Shown here: piece after piece, positions 35,061 to 46,488 of the stretch
Layout of the letters: each line of letters opens with the position of its first letter
Position numbering within the stretch: position 1 is the first letter of the stretch
Source: Cryptomeria japonica
Lineage: Eukaryota; Streptophyta; Pinopsida; Cupressales; Cupressaceae
Direction: 5' to 3'
DNA: 64,000 nt
Assembly (NCBI RefSeq): GCF_030272615.1
Contig: NC_081414.1
Coordinates: 6,585,001 to 6,649,000 of the forward strand
Made by a program: the position numbers and the translations under genes
Notes under the pieces: generated by a model
Database searches by the model: none
The model's input: only the letters and a program-made list of their open reading frames with translations
What the model was told of the DNA's origin: nothing

Positions 35061-37308
35061 GTATCAAACGACAACTTTTTGCACCAAGGACACCACAACA
35101 TAATGCGTAGAGAGGAACAACCGGTCAGTGGTTGAAGCTAATAGGACAATGTTGATACAAGGAGGTGTAGTGAATTTTTTTTGGAAAGAAGTTGTAAGTA
35201 CAACTGTCTACACAATGAACCGAGTTTTGGTGAAAAGAGGTAAGGACAAGACCCCCTATAAATATTGGCATGGAAGATCACCTGATGTTAGCTATTTTAA
35301 GATATTTGGTAGCAAATGTTTTATTAAAATGAGGTGATTACATTAGCAAGTTTGAAGCTAAGAGTGATCAAGGCATATTTCTTGGCTATTCCACCAAGAG
35401 TAAGGCCTACAAATGCTTCAACAACCAAACATAGAGAATTGTTGAGAGTGTTGATGTTCGAGTAGATGAATGTCCCAAAGTCTCAGAAGGAACCAGTTCA
35501 AAGAAAAAGGATGAAGATCCTTGCATTTTTCTTTTGGAACTTGAAACTATTAAATCAAAAATCGGTAAAGCAAATTTTGATGCACTTGTTCAACCAGAAT
35601 AAATAAATTTAGAAGATGATGTCAAAGAAGAAGCTGAACCTCAAGAGAATGATCATGTTATTCCTAGGTATGTGAGATTGAACCACCGTCCTGAACATAT
35701 TATTGGGGATAAGGATGTTGGAGTACTAACTAGAAGGAGAATAAGAGAGAACTCTTGCATGATCTCCACCATTGAACCTAGAAGTGCTAAGGAGGCATTT
35801 GGTGATGATCATTGGGTTAAAGCTATGGAGGAGGAATTGGATCAAATTGAGAAGAATAACACTTGGACCCTAGTACCCCAACTGGTAAACAAGAATATTA
35901 TAGGTAATAAATGGGTATTCAGAAACAAGTTAAATGAATATGGTCTTGTAGTTCGCAACAAGGCAAGATTAGTTTGCAAGGGTTATGCGCAAGAAGAAGG
36001 AGAAGATTATGGTGAAAATTTTGCACGAGTAGCAAGACTAGAAGGTGTCAGATCTTTACTTGCATTTGCAACCCTTAAGAAGTTCAAGGTATACCAAATA
36101 GATGTTAAGTCTGCATTTTGAATGGGTTATTGGAAGAAGAGGTATACATAGAGTAGCCAGATGGTTATGATTTGACAGATGAGAAAGACATGGTATGCAG
36201 ATTGCATAAATATTTGTATGGATTAAAGCATGCACCCAGAGCATGGTATGAATGACTTCATACACATCTGATGAAGATAGGCTTTGCAATAACTAGTGAT
36301 GATAGTAGTTTTTATCTCAAGTCTGAAGGAGATGAAATACTAGTCAATGAAGTATTTGTTGATGATATCATATTTGGAGGCAATGATGTCATGAGAAACA
36401 GTTTTGCAGATGAAATGAAAAATGAGTTTGAAATATCTTTAGTAGGGGAAATAAATTTTTTCATTGGCTTGCAGATATAGAAAATGAAGAATGGTATTTT
36501 CATTACATAATCTAAGTATGTGAAAGAGGTTTTGAAGAATTTTGGCATGAGTGACTATAAACCAGTTGGAACACCAATGGTTACAGGTTGTAAGTTGTCC
36601 AAGGAAGATGAATCTAAGTCTGTTGATGAAAAGGAATACAGGTCAATGATTGGCAAATTACACTATGATGTTCACAGTAGATCAGATATAGCCCATGCAG
36701 TTGGTATAGTTGCAAGATTCCAGAAGAATCCAAAGGAAGAATATCTAATAGCAACCAAGATAATTTTTAGATATCTGAAAGGTACTGTTGACTATGGATT
36801 GTGGTGTCCACATGGAGGAAACTTTGACTTGAAGGTGTACACAGATGCTGATTGGGCAGGAAATATTGATAACCAGAAAAGCACTACCAGTGGAGCATTC
36901 TTTCTAGGAGGAAGGATTGTTTCATGGAGTAGTAAGAAGCAAAGTTGTACTTCACAATCTACTGCTGAAGCTGAGTATGTTGCAGCTTATATGAATTGCA
37001 CATAGGCTATTTGGATGAGGCACATTTTGAAAGGTTTTAAGATGAAAATCTTAGAACCTGTAAAGATTTTATGTGATAATACAAGTTCCATAAATATTTC
37101 TAAGAATCCTACTTTGCACGCACGAACCAAGCACATTGAATTGAAGTATCACTTTTTGAGGGAAAAAGTTTAAAGTAAAGATGTTATCTTAGAGCATGTT
37201 TCTACCAAGGAGTAGCTTGCAGATATCTTTACCAAACCTCTGCCTAAGACTACATTTGAGTGTCTTAGAAGTCAACTAGGGGTTGTACCCCTTCATGAAG
37301 TTAGTTGA
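35061..37308 (+). pseudogene. Copia T Pol remnant: integrase end, reverse transcriptase, RNase H
   Basis: After the deletion the frame resumes at VERNNRSVVEANRTML (integrase core end), YWHGRSPDVSYFKIFGSKC and a GIFLGYST-like region in shifted frames. [48 protein letters not shown], then VFVDDIIFGG (36346-36375). RNase H: RYLKGTVDYGLWCPH, DADWAGNIDNQKSTTSGAFF, CTSQSTAEAEYVAA, then past a TAG at 37003 to RTKHIELKYHFLRE, ending near 37308. The last part is well preserved between stops. The integrase zinc region, the first two acidic sites and protease are absent. Confidence 0.9.
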
Positions 37309-37469
37309 GCATGATGCTGATTGTATCAATCCCCGAATCACTTGCAAAATCTTAGAAGGATTGATGTAGAAGTGGATGTATTCCACAGGGGGAGCATAAA
37401 GTTGCAGTATGTTGTTGATACACAATGAAATTTTGATATTACATGTTTTACTTTCAATTTGGCATTACT

Positions 37470-37561
37470 GTCAAAGGGGGAGAAGAATTATGTGATTAGG
37501 AGAAGAATTATGTGATTAGGAAAATAACTATGTGATTAGGAGAAGAACTATGTCATTATGG
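37470..37561 (+). repeat. Inner polypurine tract and four 20-bp tandem repeats (element T)
   Basis: CAAAGGGGGAGA (37472-37483) is the inner PPT copy. It is followed by four repeats of the type AGAAGAATTATGTGATTAGG at 37481, 37501, 37521 and 37541. S has the corresponding PPT but not the expanded repeats. Confidence 0.8.
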
Positions 37562-37688
37562 CAAGGGAAACCAACGATAGGTTAAAGACAGACAGAGCAT
37601 GGTGAATACTTGGTAATGTAAACTAGGATTCCTATTCACCATTCACAACAACAATTAGAGGCATTGATATTTGTATTGTGATCAATGC

Positions 37689-37701
37689 CAAAGGGGAAGA
37701 T
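37689..37701 (+). promoter_or_regulatory. Polypurine tract of copia T (terminal copy)
   Basis: CAAAGGGGAAGAT lies directly before the 3' LTR start TGTTGGTATT. Confidence 0.85.
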
Positions 37702-39155
37702 TGTTGGTATTTGCATGAAGATTGCATTAATGATATGTTATGTTGTCATTGATGTCAATTGAACCGGTAGTGGTATTTATTATATTGCTGATATTGTTGT
37801 TATTATTGATATTGTCTTATAACTGGTAGGAAGAGCTTTGAGGAAGATGTAAATCGGTATATAAGTATGTGAGTTGAATCGGTAACCAGTTTATAAGGTT
37901 AAACCCTTTCTATGTTATGTAACTGGTAAACCCTACCAGTTGTTTTTGTTAAACCCTAACCGATTAAGTTTGCTGAAATGGTTATGTTGGTTTATTATCT
38001 GTTGAGTGGTAATGATAGTGACATGTGTGGTCATTGTATGAAGATAAGTTTAGATTGTTTTGGTATGTTTGTTTGATTGTCTAGGGAATGAGAAAAATGG
38101 ATTGCATCTAATGCAAAGCGCGTGATGAGTTACAAGTCTGATGAAGTGATGATCATGAAGTGGTTGGAATTTTCTTGAAGAATGTGTATAGATTGCTATG
38201 TAAATTGAATGGTCACACTTGAAACAATTTGTTTGTAATCTCTATGAGAGAATTAGGTTTTTGTTATGTTACCGACCTAGTTGATTTGTATTTAAGGTCG
38301 ATGAAGTTGTTTTGTAAAAAGGGTCGGCAGGTGTTGGCAGAAATTAGTTGAGTGTGTGGTTGCCTAACCGGAGAATGGATCTACAGTTTGTGTAAAGGCA
38401 GATTGAAGCTTAAAAGGATCTAATCAAGAAAATGTAGTGCTATTTTGATAGATCAAGAAAAACCTACTGTCTTCTAACAATTATAGCAAAATTGAAATCC
38501 CCTAATCAAGTAAGCTCTAACAAGCTTGGTTACTTCTTAAATCCTCTAACAAGGTGGTCCATTAGCTTGGATTCTCAAATCCTCTACCAAGGTTACTCCT
38601 AACAGGGTATTTTCTTTTTATCAAGGCATTTGTAAATCCCTTAACCGAGTGATTCCTAATAGGATCAATTCTTAACAAGACTTATTGTAAAAGCTTTAAT
38701 AGGCTTGGCTCCTAACAGGGCGAACTTCATAGGGGTTCAGATAGCTATCTTGTGAGTCTCATCTCTCTGTGGTTTTTACCTATTTGCTTTTTCCACATAT
38801 AAACATTTGTGTCATGTGGTGAATGTTTTTGTGGTTATGATATTATTTGTTGATTTTATTAACTTCTAATAAGGCATGATAACTGGAAGCATTGAGAGAT
38901 GGAGTGTGTTGATATATGATTAAGCATTTGGATGTTTACAAGATTAAAGTTGTTTACTGTTAAGTTTCTATACCAGTTAATCGGTTGATGTTGAGTATTC
39001 TTATGAGTATTGATCTTGACAATGATATTTTATTGATAAGTTTACTTTGCATGATTGAGTTTGAGTTTGGGAAGTTTGTATCAGTTTTTTAGTTTATTGA
39101 TTCACCCCCCCCTCTCGGTAATCTACCAGATACTTATTCTTTCATCATACCATCA
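37702..39155 (+). repeat. 3' LTR of copia T
   Basis: Collinear with 32673-34120 apart from substitutions and small indels. Its ladder lies at 38495-38725 and its oligo-C at 39104-39117. It ends CATACCATCA before the TTGCT duplication. Confidence 0.93.
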
Positions 39156-39994
39156 TTGCTCATATTTCTCTACAATCTCCTTGTGGATTCTTTCTCTGCT
39201 CTTCATGAAGGGTTGAAAGGTTTTGAAGTAGCCCCATAATATGGATATTATCATTGTCGCATCTCCTATTACCCATAATCCTTTCTTGATTTGCATTGCC
39301 AATGGTATATCATAGGCCCATTGGACCTTTCCTATTACACCGGGTATCTCATTCAAGAAGTATAAGGCCAGACATATAAGAAGACATCAATACTTAAAAG
39401 TGTGCTTCTTGACTTAATTTTCTTCAAATTACTCATCTGTTCATTTAGAAGGACTGTACATAGATCATACCTCACGTCATCCTTGAGCATCTAATATGTT
39501 GAATATATGATAGTTCCAAAGATGGAGTTCTATCTACTTGATTGATAGACTTTATAACCAACCACCATCGATGCAAACCTTACATCATGATCCAGAATGT
39601 CGTTGATAGTCATTTCTCTATTGTCGAACTTGGAACCAGTAGTAGCTATCACTGTGTTATTCAATACCTTTCTTAGGCCAGGTACTTCACCAGTTTCACT
39701 GAGGCATGTAACAACTTGAATTTCCTATTTAGAGATCTTATGAGGCCTGTCAAACCATATGAAATCATCATGGAATCGACTAAGGATATGTCGGATCCAC
39801 TCTGCTTCATCGAATAATGGAAAATGGATGAAAAACCCTTGTCCTGAAGAACCTTATATTCCGGTTTGAGATTTCCCAAATTGTCCGCCAAATGTTTGTT
39901 GTATAAGGTCTACATATCAGCACTGCCAATCTCCTCAAGATCACAATGGATGTATGCCCTAACATCCTCATTATGAAGGACACTGTAGGGTACC

Positions 39995-41027
39995 TATTAA
40001 CGAGTGTTTTTGACACCCCCGCCAACAGTCAGGTAGCCAGTGTGAACACTCACCACCTCTCCTAAAAAGTAACGTGTTCAGAAAAACTCACTACTCCAAG
40101 GTCTCTATAGCCGGGTCTCGACGGTGATGGGAAACCCAATGGTTGATGTGGTTATACCTGTAAAGGGGCCTACTGGTTAGAACTAAATCTCGCTGGTTAT
40201 GGATAACTGCACTTCCTTTCTTTTTGTATTTTTATGGTTTAAGATTCTTTGGGAAATAAAATGCGAAGCGTAAAGGGAAACAAGAAAACAATAAAGACCA
40301 ATATAATGACAACTTAATGAACTACTCAATTAGTTCCTTGCAATCCAAGTAATTATCAAATATTCTCCAAGTTAGTATTCAATAACGAACATCCAAAAAA
40401 CCTGCAAAATCATCAGTTTCACAAATCTATTAAAATAAAATCATCAACAATATGGCCTATCACAATAATTCTCATACACCACTGATGCGCACAATATGAT
40501 TCATAAAGTGATAGACAAAAAGATTAAACCACATTGCTAACTCCAAATAATAGACATTACTAGATTACACAGAATAATTTGGTAGAATATGAACGTAGAT
40601 CAGGCAATCTACAAGCTGCTTTTCATATTAATCTCAATGAATGTATAACAAAAATAGCTCAAACTTCTTTATCAATCTGCAAAATATTCCAAAATCTCTA
40701 AGTAGGCCACAAATCATCAATTTGGGACCCTTACAAATGAATCCAACTTCTCAATTTATAGAAGTTCTTTACCCTACTATCTAGGAAATAACTCTATTTT
40801 AAATTAAGAACTGAACCTAGGAGTTGCAGTTAACTTGCAAGTTTCTACCTTGACACTCCACTTAACAACTACAAAATGGGGACTGGATGAGCACTACGAA
40901 AACCTTGCTAGGTGAGCCACGTTTTCCTAATCATGCAGAATTTCTCTCAAAATTGGAACTCGAGTAGGAGCCGCAGTTAAAAATTAAAAAAAAGCTTTGC
41001 TATCTTTAGCAATTGTGTGCTTATCTT
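39995..41027 (-). other. 3' flank of the V ORF, no gene seen
   Basis: About 1 kb downstream of the ORF of V. GACACCCCCGCC near 40011 and short GC-rich words near 40100-40180 stand out in otherwise AT-rich DNA. No ORF with support, and no repeat of the right end of V. Confidence 0.5.
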
Positions 41028-44000
41028 TTATTTCTTGATAAACTCTCTATAATTATCAATTATACATGCGACTGCTTGAACTAGAGGATCTGCTACATGC
41101 TTAACTCTAAACTTATACTTCCTCAAAACTTCATCCACATGCATTCTCCCCTCCTCCAACTCTTTCATTGTGTGTGCCACCTCTTGACACTGAGTAATCA
41201 GATACGTGTATTTGTCCATGAGGGTGGCATCAAATTGGGCTGGGTCCTAGGTGTTCTGGTCCATTATTCCTGTATCAGCTAATCTGAGGCCAAAAGGTCC
41301 TAGCATATTCTTTACAAAATTCTCGTATGAAAAAATTTCCCTAAGGAGAGGGTCCCAAATCTTGGTCATATCCTTGATATATTGCTGAAACATTTCAATC
41401 TTTAGCTCCAGGATGTATACATAAGACTACAAGTTTCTATAGCTGTCACCCCCTAAGAGGTCCTCCTTTACCACCGTCTCTTCACCTAGCTGCAATATCT
41501 TCTTCAAAACTTGGAATTGTTTGGTGAAAATGTTCGACTTCTATTCCCATTGTGTGGAACAGGAAGCCAAAGCTCCGCCTGCTTGTACCGCCTTACTATA
41601 CATCCCCATAGTATCTTGCAAAAATAACCTTATTTTGGCTGTATTTACTTGGGCCCACGACTTGGCTACAACTGCCACCCGCCTCACCTCCACTAACGCT
41701 TTTACTTTTCTTCTAGCAGTGATGAGGTAGAAGGTAAGTCATCAGTTCTACACAACTCTAGGGGTTTGCTCATTTTAATTAGCAGCTACTTATATTGTCC
41801 TAGTCGTGCTTTGAGTTCCACGTTCGAAGTATGCTCCTTCTCTACACATCCTTTGATGACGCTTGTGGCTAACTCCCCCCACTTGGTTTGTTTGCCCAAA
41901 TTTATCTGTGATATTTGGTATTTGGGAGAAGCTTGTCCCTCGGCCTGAGATGGAATTGCCACATTTGTAATCACTTCACCGGAACTAGTTTTCGATAGGT
42001 GATGAACAATTTTTAGCTTCTTAGCCTTTGGTGGCTCCTTGGTGATTACCTGTTGTAGAGTGACCTTAGGGAGCTCTGCTTTTCTCTTTTTCTTCCCTAA
42101 GGTAAATTTAAGCCATTGTGGTATGTCTTCATCCTTGTCACCTTGATGTGACACTATATCCGCAGTTATAACATGAACCTCTACCTGCTCCTCTGCTTCT
42201 GTTTGCCCAAGGTCTTGAGGTGGTATAACTTGACGAGCTAAATTGGTTGGGAGAGCTTGTTGCTTATGCAACTCTCCTAATTTGCCACTGACCTCCTTAT
42301 TAAATACCATTTCTTTATCACCTGCCTCTGTTTCCCCATGTCCGACTACTATATCCTTAAAAAGGTCCTCTTGATCTTGAGGGGTTAGAATCAGTCTTTC
42401 ATTCAATATGTCTTCTGCCTCATCCCCTTCTTGTTCCCCTTCTTGCAGCCGTTGTTGTTCAAGATCCTCTTCCTCCTGATCCGAATCTGACTTGATGTTT
42501 CTAACTTTCATTCCTTCAGTGGTAGATTTGAAGTCTTACACTCTGGGCTGCCCTGCAGATATATTGACTAGTGGTGTAGGGGCACTTGTGCCTGGAGCAT
42601 TTGTGGCATCTGTTGAAGGTGGCTGAGCGGGTATCTCCCCAATAGCTTCTATATTTTCTTCTTGTTCTTGGGTATCCTCTCCTTTAGTGTTCCCAATAGC
42701 CATCCTTGGTTGGAGAACTTTGGCAAGTGGTACCGCTCCCAACCCATCAGTCACTCCCAAGTCCGTAGCCTTCTTTAATAATTCAGACTCCCTCATCTTT
42801 TCTTGGATTTTCTTCAGTAAATACTCAGTGCTTTATTAAGGTTTGTATTCTTCACCTGGATCGATGGATGTGTTTTGCCTTGAGGCTGACCTTGTCTTTT
42901 GAGCTTACTCCTTACGGCCCCTTAACTGAGGTACCCCTGAAGTGGATTCCTTCTGTTTCGCCTTTGAGATGCTGGGCCTTACCCTCTGGTGTAACCATTG
43001 CTTGGTCCTGCTGATGACTAGTAGGGAGACCTTCTCCATATTTGTGTCTTCACTTGCAGATGATTTTATTGGGGAGAGGGGCCTTTTTTCTATCCATGAT
43101 TCTCTATAAGCTGGATCAAGTAAGTCACCATCATCCCTAAGGTCTTCGGGGAGGTTAGTCTTGATTCCAAAATCTCTCACCTATGGCACATATAACCTGT
43201 TATAGTTCTTCTCCCTAACCTCAAAACTGTCTTGCAAGTTGGCCCAAAAGTCTTCCAAGCTGGGCTTGTGCCCCTCATATGTCTTAGGCATAGCTTGCTT
43301 AAGTTTCCTGTAGGGATCATAAAATTCCCTAGCATGATCATATTCCTTCAAGTTTAAATCTTGAAGCTCTTGTTCTGCCAACTTTGCTACTTGTATCTTA
43401 GGACAGGCAAAGTACCCAATAGATACTGAGAAATCAATACCCGTTTTATGCTTTGATGACAAAAGTGATTGGAGGCCTACAAGCTACTTTATATATTCCA
43501 GCAAAATTATCCTATCATTACAATATCGAGGTAGCAACATTGGGTTCCCTATGAATCCACTAACCCTGATGTAAGTGGAGTGTGGGTTTTGGATGAACCA
43601 ACATGACCACTCTCGGATGATAGCCATAGCCTCCGGGCTAATTTGGTATCCTGAATCCCCTATTAATTTGATTATTATTGGGAAAACAGAGGCATCATAA
43701 CTCTCTTGAAATGTGACTTTGCATTGGCTACAGTGAGTTGGGAATAAAACTCCCATATCTTCTTCTGTCCTTCCTCCTCTCCCAATTGACCTTCTGCCTA
43801 TAGTCCTGGAAACTTTCCAGCTCTAGTAGCTACCTAGATGACATATGACATGAAAAAGAACTTTTGAGTATGTTGAACTTCTTTCATCTGCTTGCAGATA
43901 TTGTCAGAGAGGATCTGCGGCCAATCAAAATATTGTTTTCCTATTAAAATAGTGCTCATGAATTGGAACATCTAGGGATGAAAATGCTTGCAATCCGACT

Positions 44001-44580
44001 TGCCAAAGGCCCTGCTGAGCATGATGATTAAGTCTCTCTAAGGCTATTTGAAGTCCGCCCTTAGGATCTCCGTTTCCATGAGTCCTGTCTTTCTTTATTC
44101 TTCTAGCCAGTTTTTATTCATGTGCCTCTTACTAGCTGATGTCTTGTCATTCCATGCCTTCAAGGACTCTTCTTCGGTCAACAAAAATACTTCCTCCCTA
44201 GTTGGGATTCCAAAGACGAACCCAAGCATATCTGGAGACAAGTATATGACTGTCTTTCCTTATGCATCTGTGCACTTTCTAGTTTCTGGGTTATAGAATG
44301 GGGCAATGGTCATTATGAATTCTGGTGCCTGTATTGACTGCGGGAAGACAGTAGCTTCAACTAGGCCAAACCTCTTGATTCTCTGATGGAGGGCCTCCAG
44401 ACTAGGTTTGTCCAACTGAGCCTTGATATATTCAACTTCTATATGGCCAATTTCAGTATCTGTGACCCATTTGATTTGATCCTCTAGCTTTGAAACATAG
44501 ACCTGTCCTTGATAATGGTATTTCATGGTGGTTGGGAGTCTATCAATTTCTTTGCCTCTTTTGTTGGAGGATGAGTCCAT
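41028..44580 (-). pseudogene. Orphan ORF of insertion V, unknown function
   Basis: Starts at ATG 44580 (MDSSSNKRGKEIDRLPTTMK). The first block runs to 44260 and the frame then shifts once before 43756. From 43756 to 41786 one frame is kept, with single stops at about 43484, 43181, 42905 and 42536. Visible parts are a globular N-terminus (YHYQGQVYVSKLEDQIKW, SIQAPEFIMTIAPFYNP), a middle with KHKTGIDFSVSIGYFACP, and an acidic then Lys-rich region (DSDQEEEDLEQQRLQEGEQE, KKRKAELPKV) that looks disordered. The C-terminal part, near 41219-41028 (KYTYLITQCQEVAHTMKEL), is helical. No enzyme motif is visible and I do not recognise the family. The total is about 1,180 codons. Confidence 0.6.
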
Positions 44581-44639
44581 CTAACCATTTGAACCTGCAA
44601 GCAGAATGCCAATCCTCAGTTTTTTATAACAATCATAAA

Positions 44640-45000
44640 AGTTGATTTACCTCGAGACTTCGGGGTCCCGGGGTCCTGGGATAGGCATAAGGGAAGAAGG
44701 CCTGGAACTCTAGGGTTATGTTGGGTGCAAAAGGAATCTCGTAACTCCGGGGGTCCGGGGTTCCGGGCTTATGCCTAAGTGGAAGACACCCTAAACTCCT
44801 GGGTTCCAAGGTTGAGAGTTACCTGGAACTCCGGGGGTCTGGGGTTAGGTCAAATAGCCACACGAAACTCTGGGGTTCTGGGGGCATAAAAACCAACTAC
44901 CCAGAACTTCGGGGTTTTGGGGGCATAAAAACCAACTACCCAGAACTTCGGGGTTCCGGGTAGGAAAAACTAGGGCACGCGAAAACAAACAAAGCACAAA
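44640..45000. repeat. GC-rich diverged repeats upstream of the V ORF
   Basis: Repeated words ACTCCGGGGGTCCGGGGTT, ACTTCGGGGTT and CTGGGG recur every 40-70 bp. Two near-identical copies of a unit of about 40 bp (ggcataaaaaccaactaccc plus agaacttcggggtt) lie at about 44884-44964. On the coding strand this is the leader just upstream of the ATG at 44580. Confidence 0.75.
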
Positions 45001-45352
45001 GAAAAACAAACAAAAACCAACAACAAGACGAGGAGAAAAACTAAACTAAAAACCAACAACAAGGGCAAGAAAATCCACCAACCTGGTGAAACAAGATGCC
45101 CGAGAACACCAAGGAAGATTCGGAGGTCCGGAGGTTCGCGACTTGGAGCTAGGGAGGAGAAGTTGTGGATGCACAAATGAACTTTAAAAACTCCATCATC
45201 TCTATTTATAGCCCCCCACAATTCCGTCCATACGAAGGTGTTAAACGTGACCTCGGGACTCCGGTGTCTCGAGGTTCTGAGCTCGACCAAAAAGAACACC
45301 CTACCCCAGAACTTTGGGGGTCGGGGTTCCGAAGCAAGAAAAAAGGAAGGCC

Positions 45353-45775
45353 CCTACCTTAGGACTCTGCGACTCTGGAGTTCCAAGGTCAAAAGCAAAG
45401 GGGACCTCGGGACTCCGGGACTCTGGAGTTCTGAGGTCAAAACCAAAAGGGACCTCGGGACTCCGGGAATCCGGAGTTCCGAGGTCAAAAACAAAAGGGA
45501 CCTCGAGACTCTAGGATTTCGGTGTTCTGAGGTCAAAAACAAAAGGGACCTCGGGACTCCAAGATTCTGGAGTTCTGAGGTCAAAAACCAAAAAGGAAAG
45601 CAAAAGAGAAAACAAAGGGGACCCCAAATTTTGACTCAAGGAGACTAACGGGGAAATAGATATGCTAGGCATAACAAATCGGACTCCAGGATTCTGGAGT
45701 TCCGAGGTCAAAAATAGAAGGGACCTTGGGACTTTAGGATTCTGGAGTTCCGAGGTCAAAAACCAAAAATAAAAG
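45353..45775. repeat. 48-bp minisatellite in the leader of V
   Basis: Units of the form GGGACCTCGGGACTCC + ggattctggagttc + tgaggtcaaaaacaaaa start at 45401, 45449, 45497 and 45545, an exact 48-bp period, with diverged units on either side and again near 45682-45765. Because 48 is a multiple of 3, long ORFs appear in several frames of both strands. These are not genes. Confidence 0.88.
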
Positions 45776-45850
45776 CAAAAGAGAAAACAAAGGGGACCCC
45801 AAATTTCGACTCAAGGAGACTAACGGGGAAATAGATATGCTAGGCATAAT
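45601..45850. repeat. 75-bp segment repeated 175 bp apart at the right end of V
   Basis: The stretch beginning CAAAAGAGAAAACAAAGGGG and ending GATATGCTAGGCATAA occurs at 45601-45675 and 45776-45849 with very few differences. The second copy ends at the border of V, so it may reflect the terminal structure of the element. Confidence 0.8.
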
Positions 45851-46488
45851 GGTACCGAAGAAAATGCTCCTTCCAAATCATCTTCAATAGACTTGACAGG
45901 ATGTTTCTTGAAAATAGGTCTGGCTCTATCCTTAATTTCAACAACCAATGGTGTAGCAATTCCAGATACTGATGCCATTTGAATCTAGGGTTTAAAAACT
46001 GATAGTTTCACGAAATAGGTAAATACCTTAATTCACAACCGAGTGGAAGAATTTGTCTTCGGATCGCTGTAAACTTGGTTTAGATCGCCAAATTGCTTCA
46101 CTTCACTATACTGCTATATTCTCTTTGTCGCATTGTGAAGAATGAAATTTTGGAGTGCCATTTTAACCTCTGAAAACCTAATTTTGCGTTGTAATATTTA
46201 TTCAATCTGTTACCATGATATTCATGAAATCACTTACTGGAGCGTGAAATATTTGTCGAATCTTCTGGATATAATATGCATACATGATTTAAATTTTCTG
46301 TACCCTTCCAAAATCGGTTACAAATCTCCGATGAGGGGGTTCTATGAATCTGCATGAAAAACTCCCCCTAAGGCCAAAAAGCCCTAGTTACCGAATGAGG
46401 TTCCATCGCCGGATGGAGGTGTGGAACCATTCTGTTCATTGGAATCTTCTTTCTTAACCCACATCTTCTTATGCTAATCTCTGATTTC

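Larger units (their letters stand above)
32673..39155 (+). mobile_element. Ty1/copia element T, internally deleted
   Basis: Plus orientation, LTRs 32673-34120 and 37702-39155, perfect TSD TTGCT (32668-32672 and 39156-39160). It is the same family as S. The internal region is about 3.6 kb against 4.5 kb in S: the sequence passes from the Gag zinc knuckle straight to the end of the integrase core, so protease and most of the integrase are missing. It sits in ORF2 of element Y. Confidence 0.93.
39995..45850 (-). mobile_element. Unclassified 5.86-kb insertion V
   Basis: Inserted in ORF2 of Y and bounded by the 6-bp duplication GGTACC (39989-39994 and 45851-45856). Removal restores the host frame exactly. 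The ends are TATTAACGAG and AGGCATAAT on the plus strand, so not TG...CA. I find no LTR and no clear terminal inverted repeat, poly-A tail or transposase. It carries one long minus-strand ORF (44580-41028) behind a GC-rich, repeat-laden leader (44640-45850). It could be a non-autonomous LTR element that lost its LTRs, or an atypical class. The orientation is that of the ORF. Confidence 0.65.
30359..45978 (-). pseudogene. Long ORF2 of element Y, unknown function (copy B), split by T and V
   Basis: The homologue of ORF2 in element R, in four blocks: 45978-45851 (MASVSGIATPLVVEIKDRAR), 39994-39156 (NEDVRAYIH, FLNEIPG-type text, WAYDIPLAMQIKKGLW), 32672-31231 and 31230-30359 (HAFMYSALINVFDYFLRGW, ending KFM). 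The V site rejoins in frame (GAFSSVPYSVLHNED). At the T site there is a 1-nt shift. Matches with copy A include GYEVDA, LWGYFKTF / MWGYFKAL and the C-terminal helix. There are many stops. As in R, nothing resembles protease, integrase or RT. Confidence 0.75.

Noticed and set aside
45165-45759. Several overlapping ORFs of 65-136 codons on both strands
   Set aside because: They arise from a 48-bp (16-codon) tandem repeat, which keeps frames open on both strands. There is no start context or non-repeat sequence.
39995-45850. V as an endogenous pararetrovirus (caulimovirid-like) copy
   Set aside because: No reverse transcriptase, RNase H, protease or movement-protein motif is visible, and a clean 6-bp TSD argues against it.
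39995-45850. V as a Helitron
   Set aside because: No TC start, no CTRR end with hairpin, insertion not between A and T, and a TSD is present.
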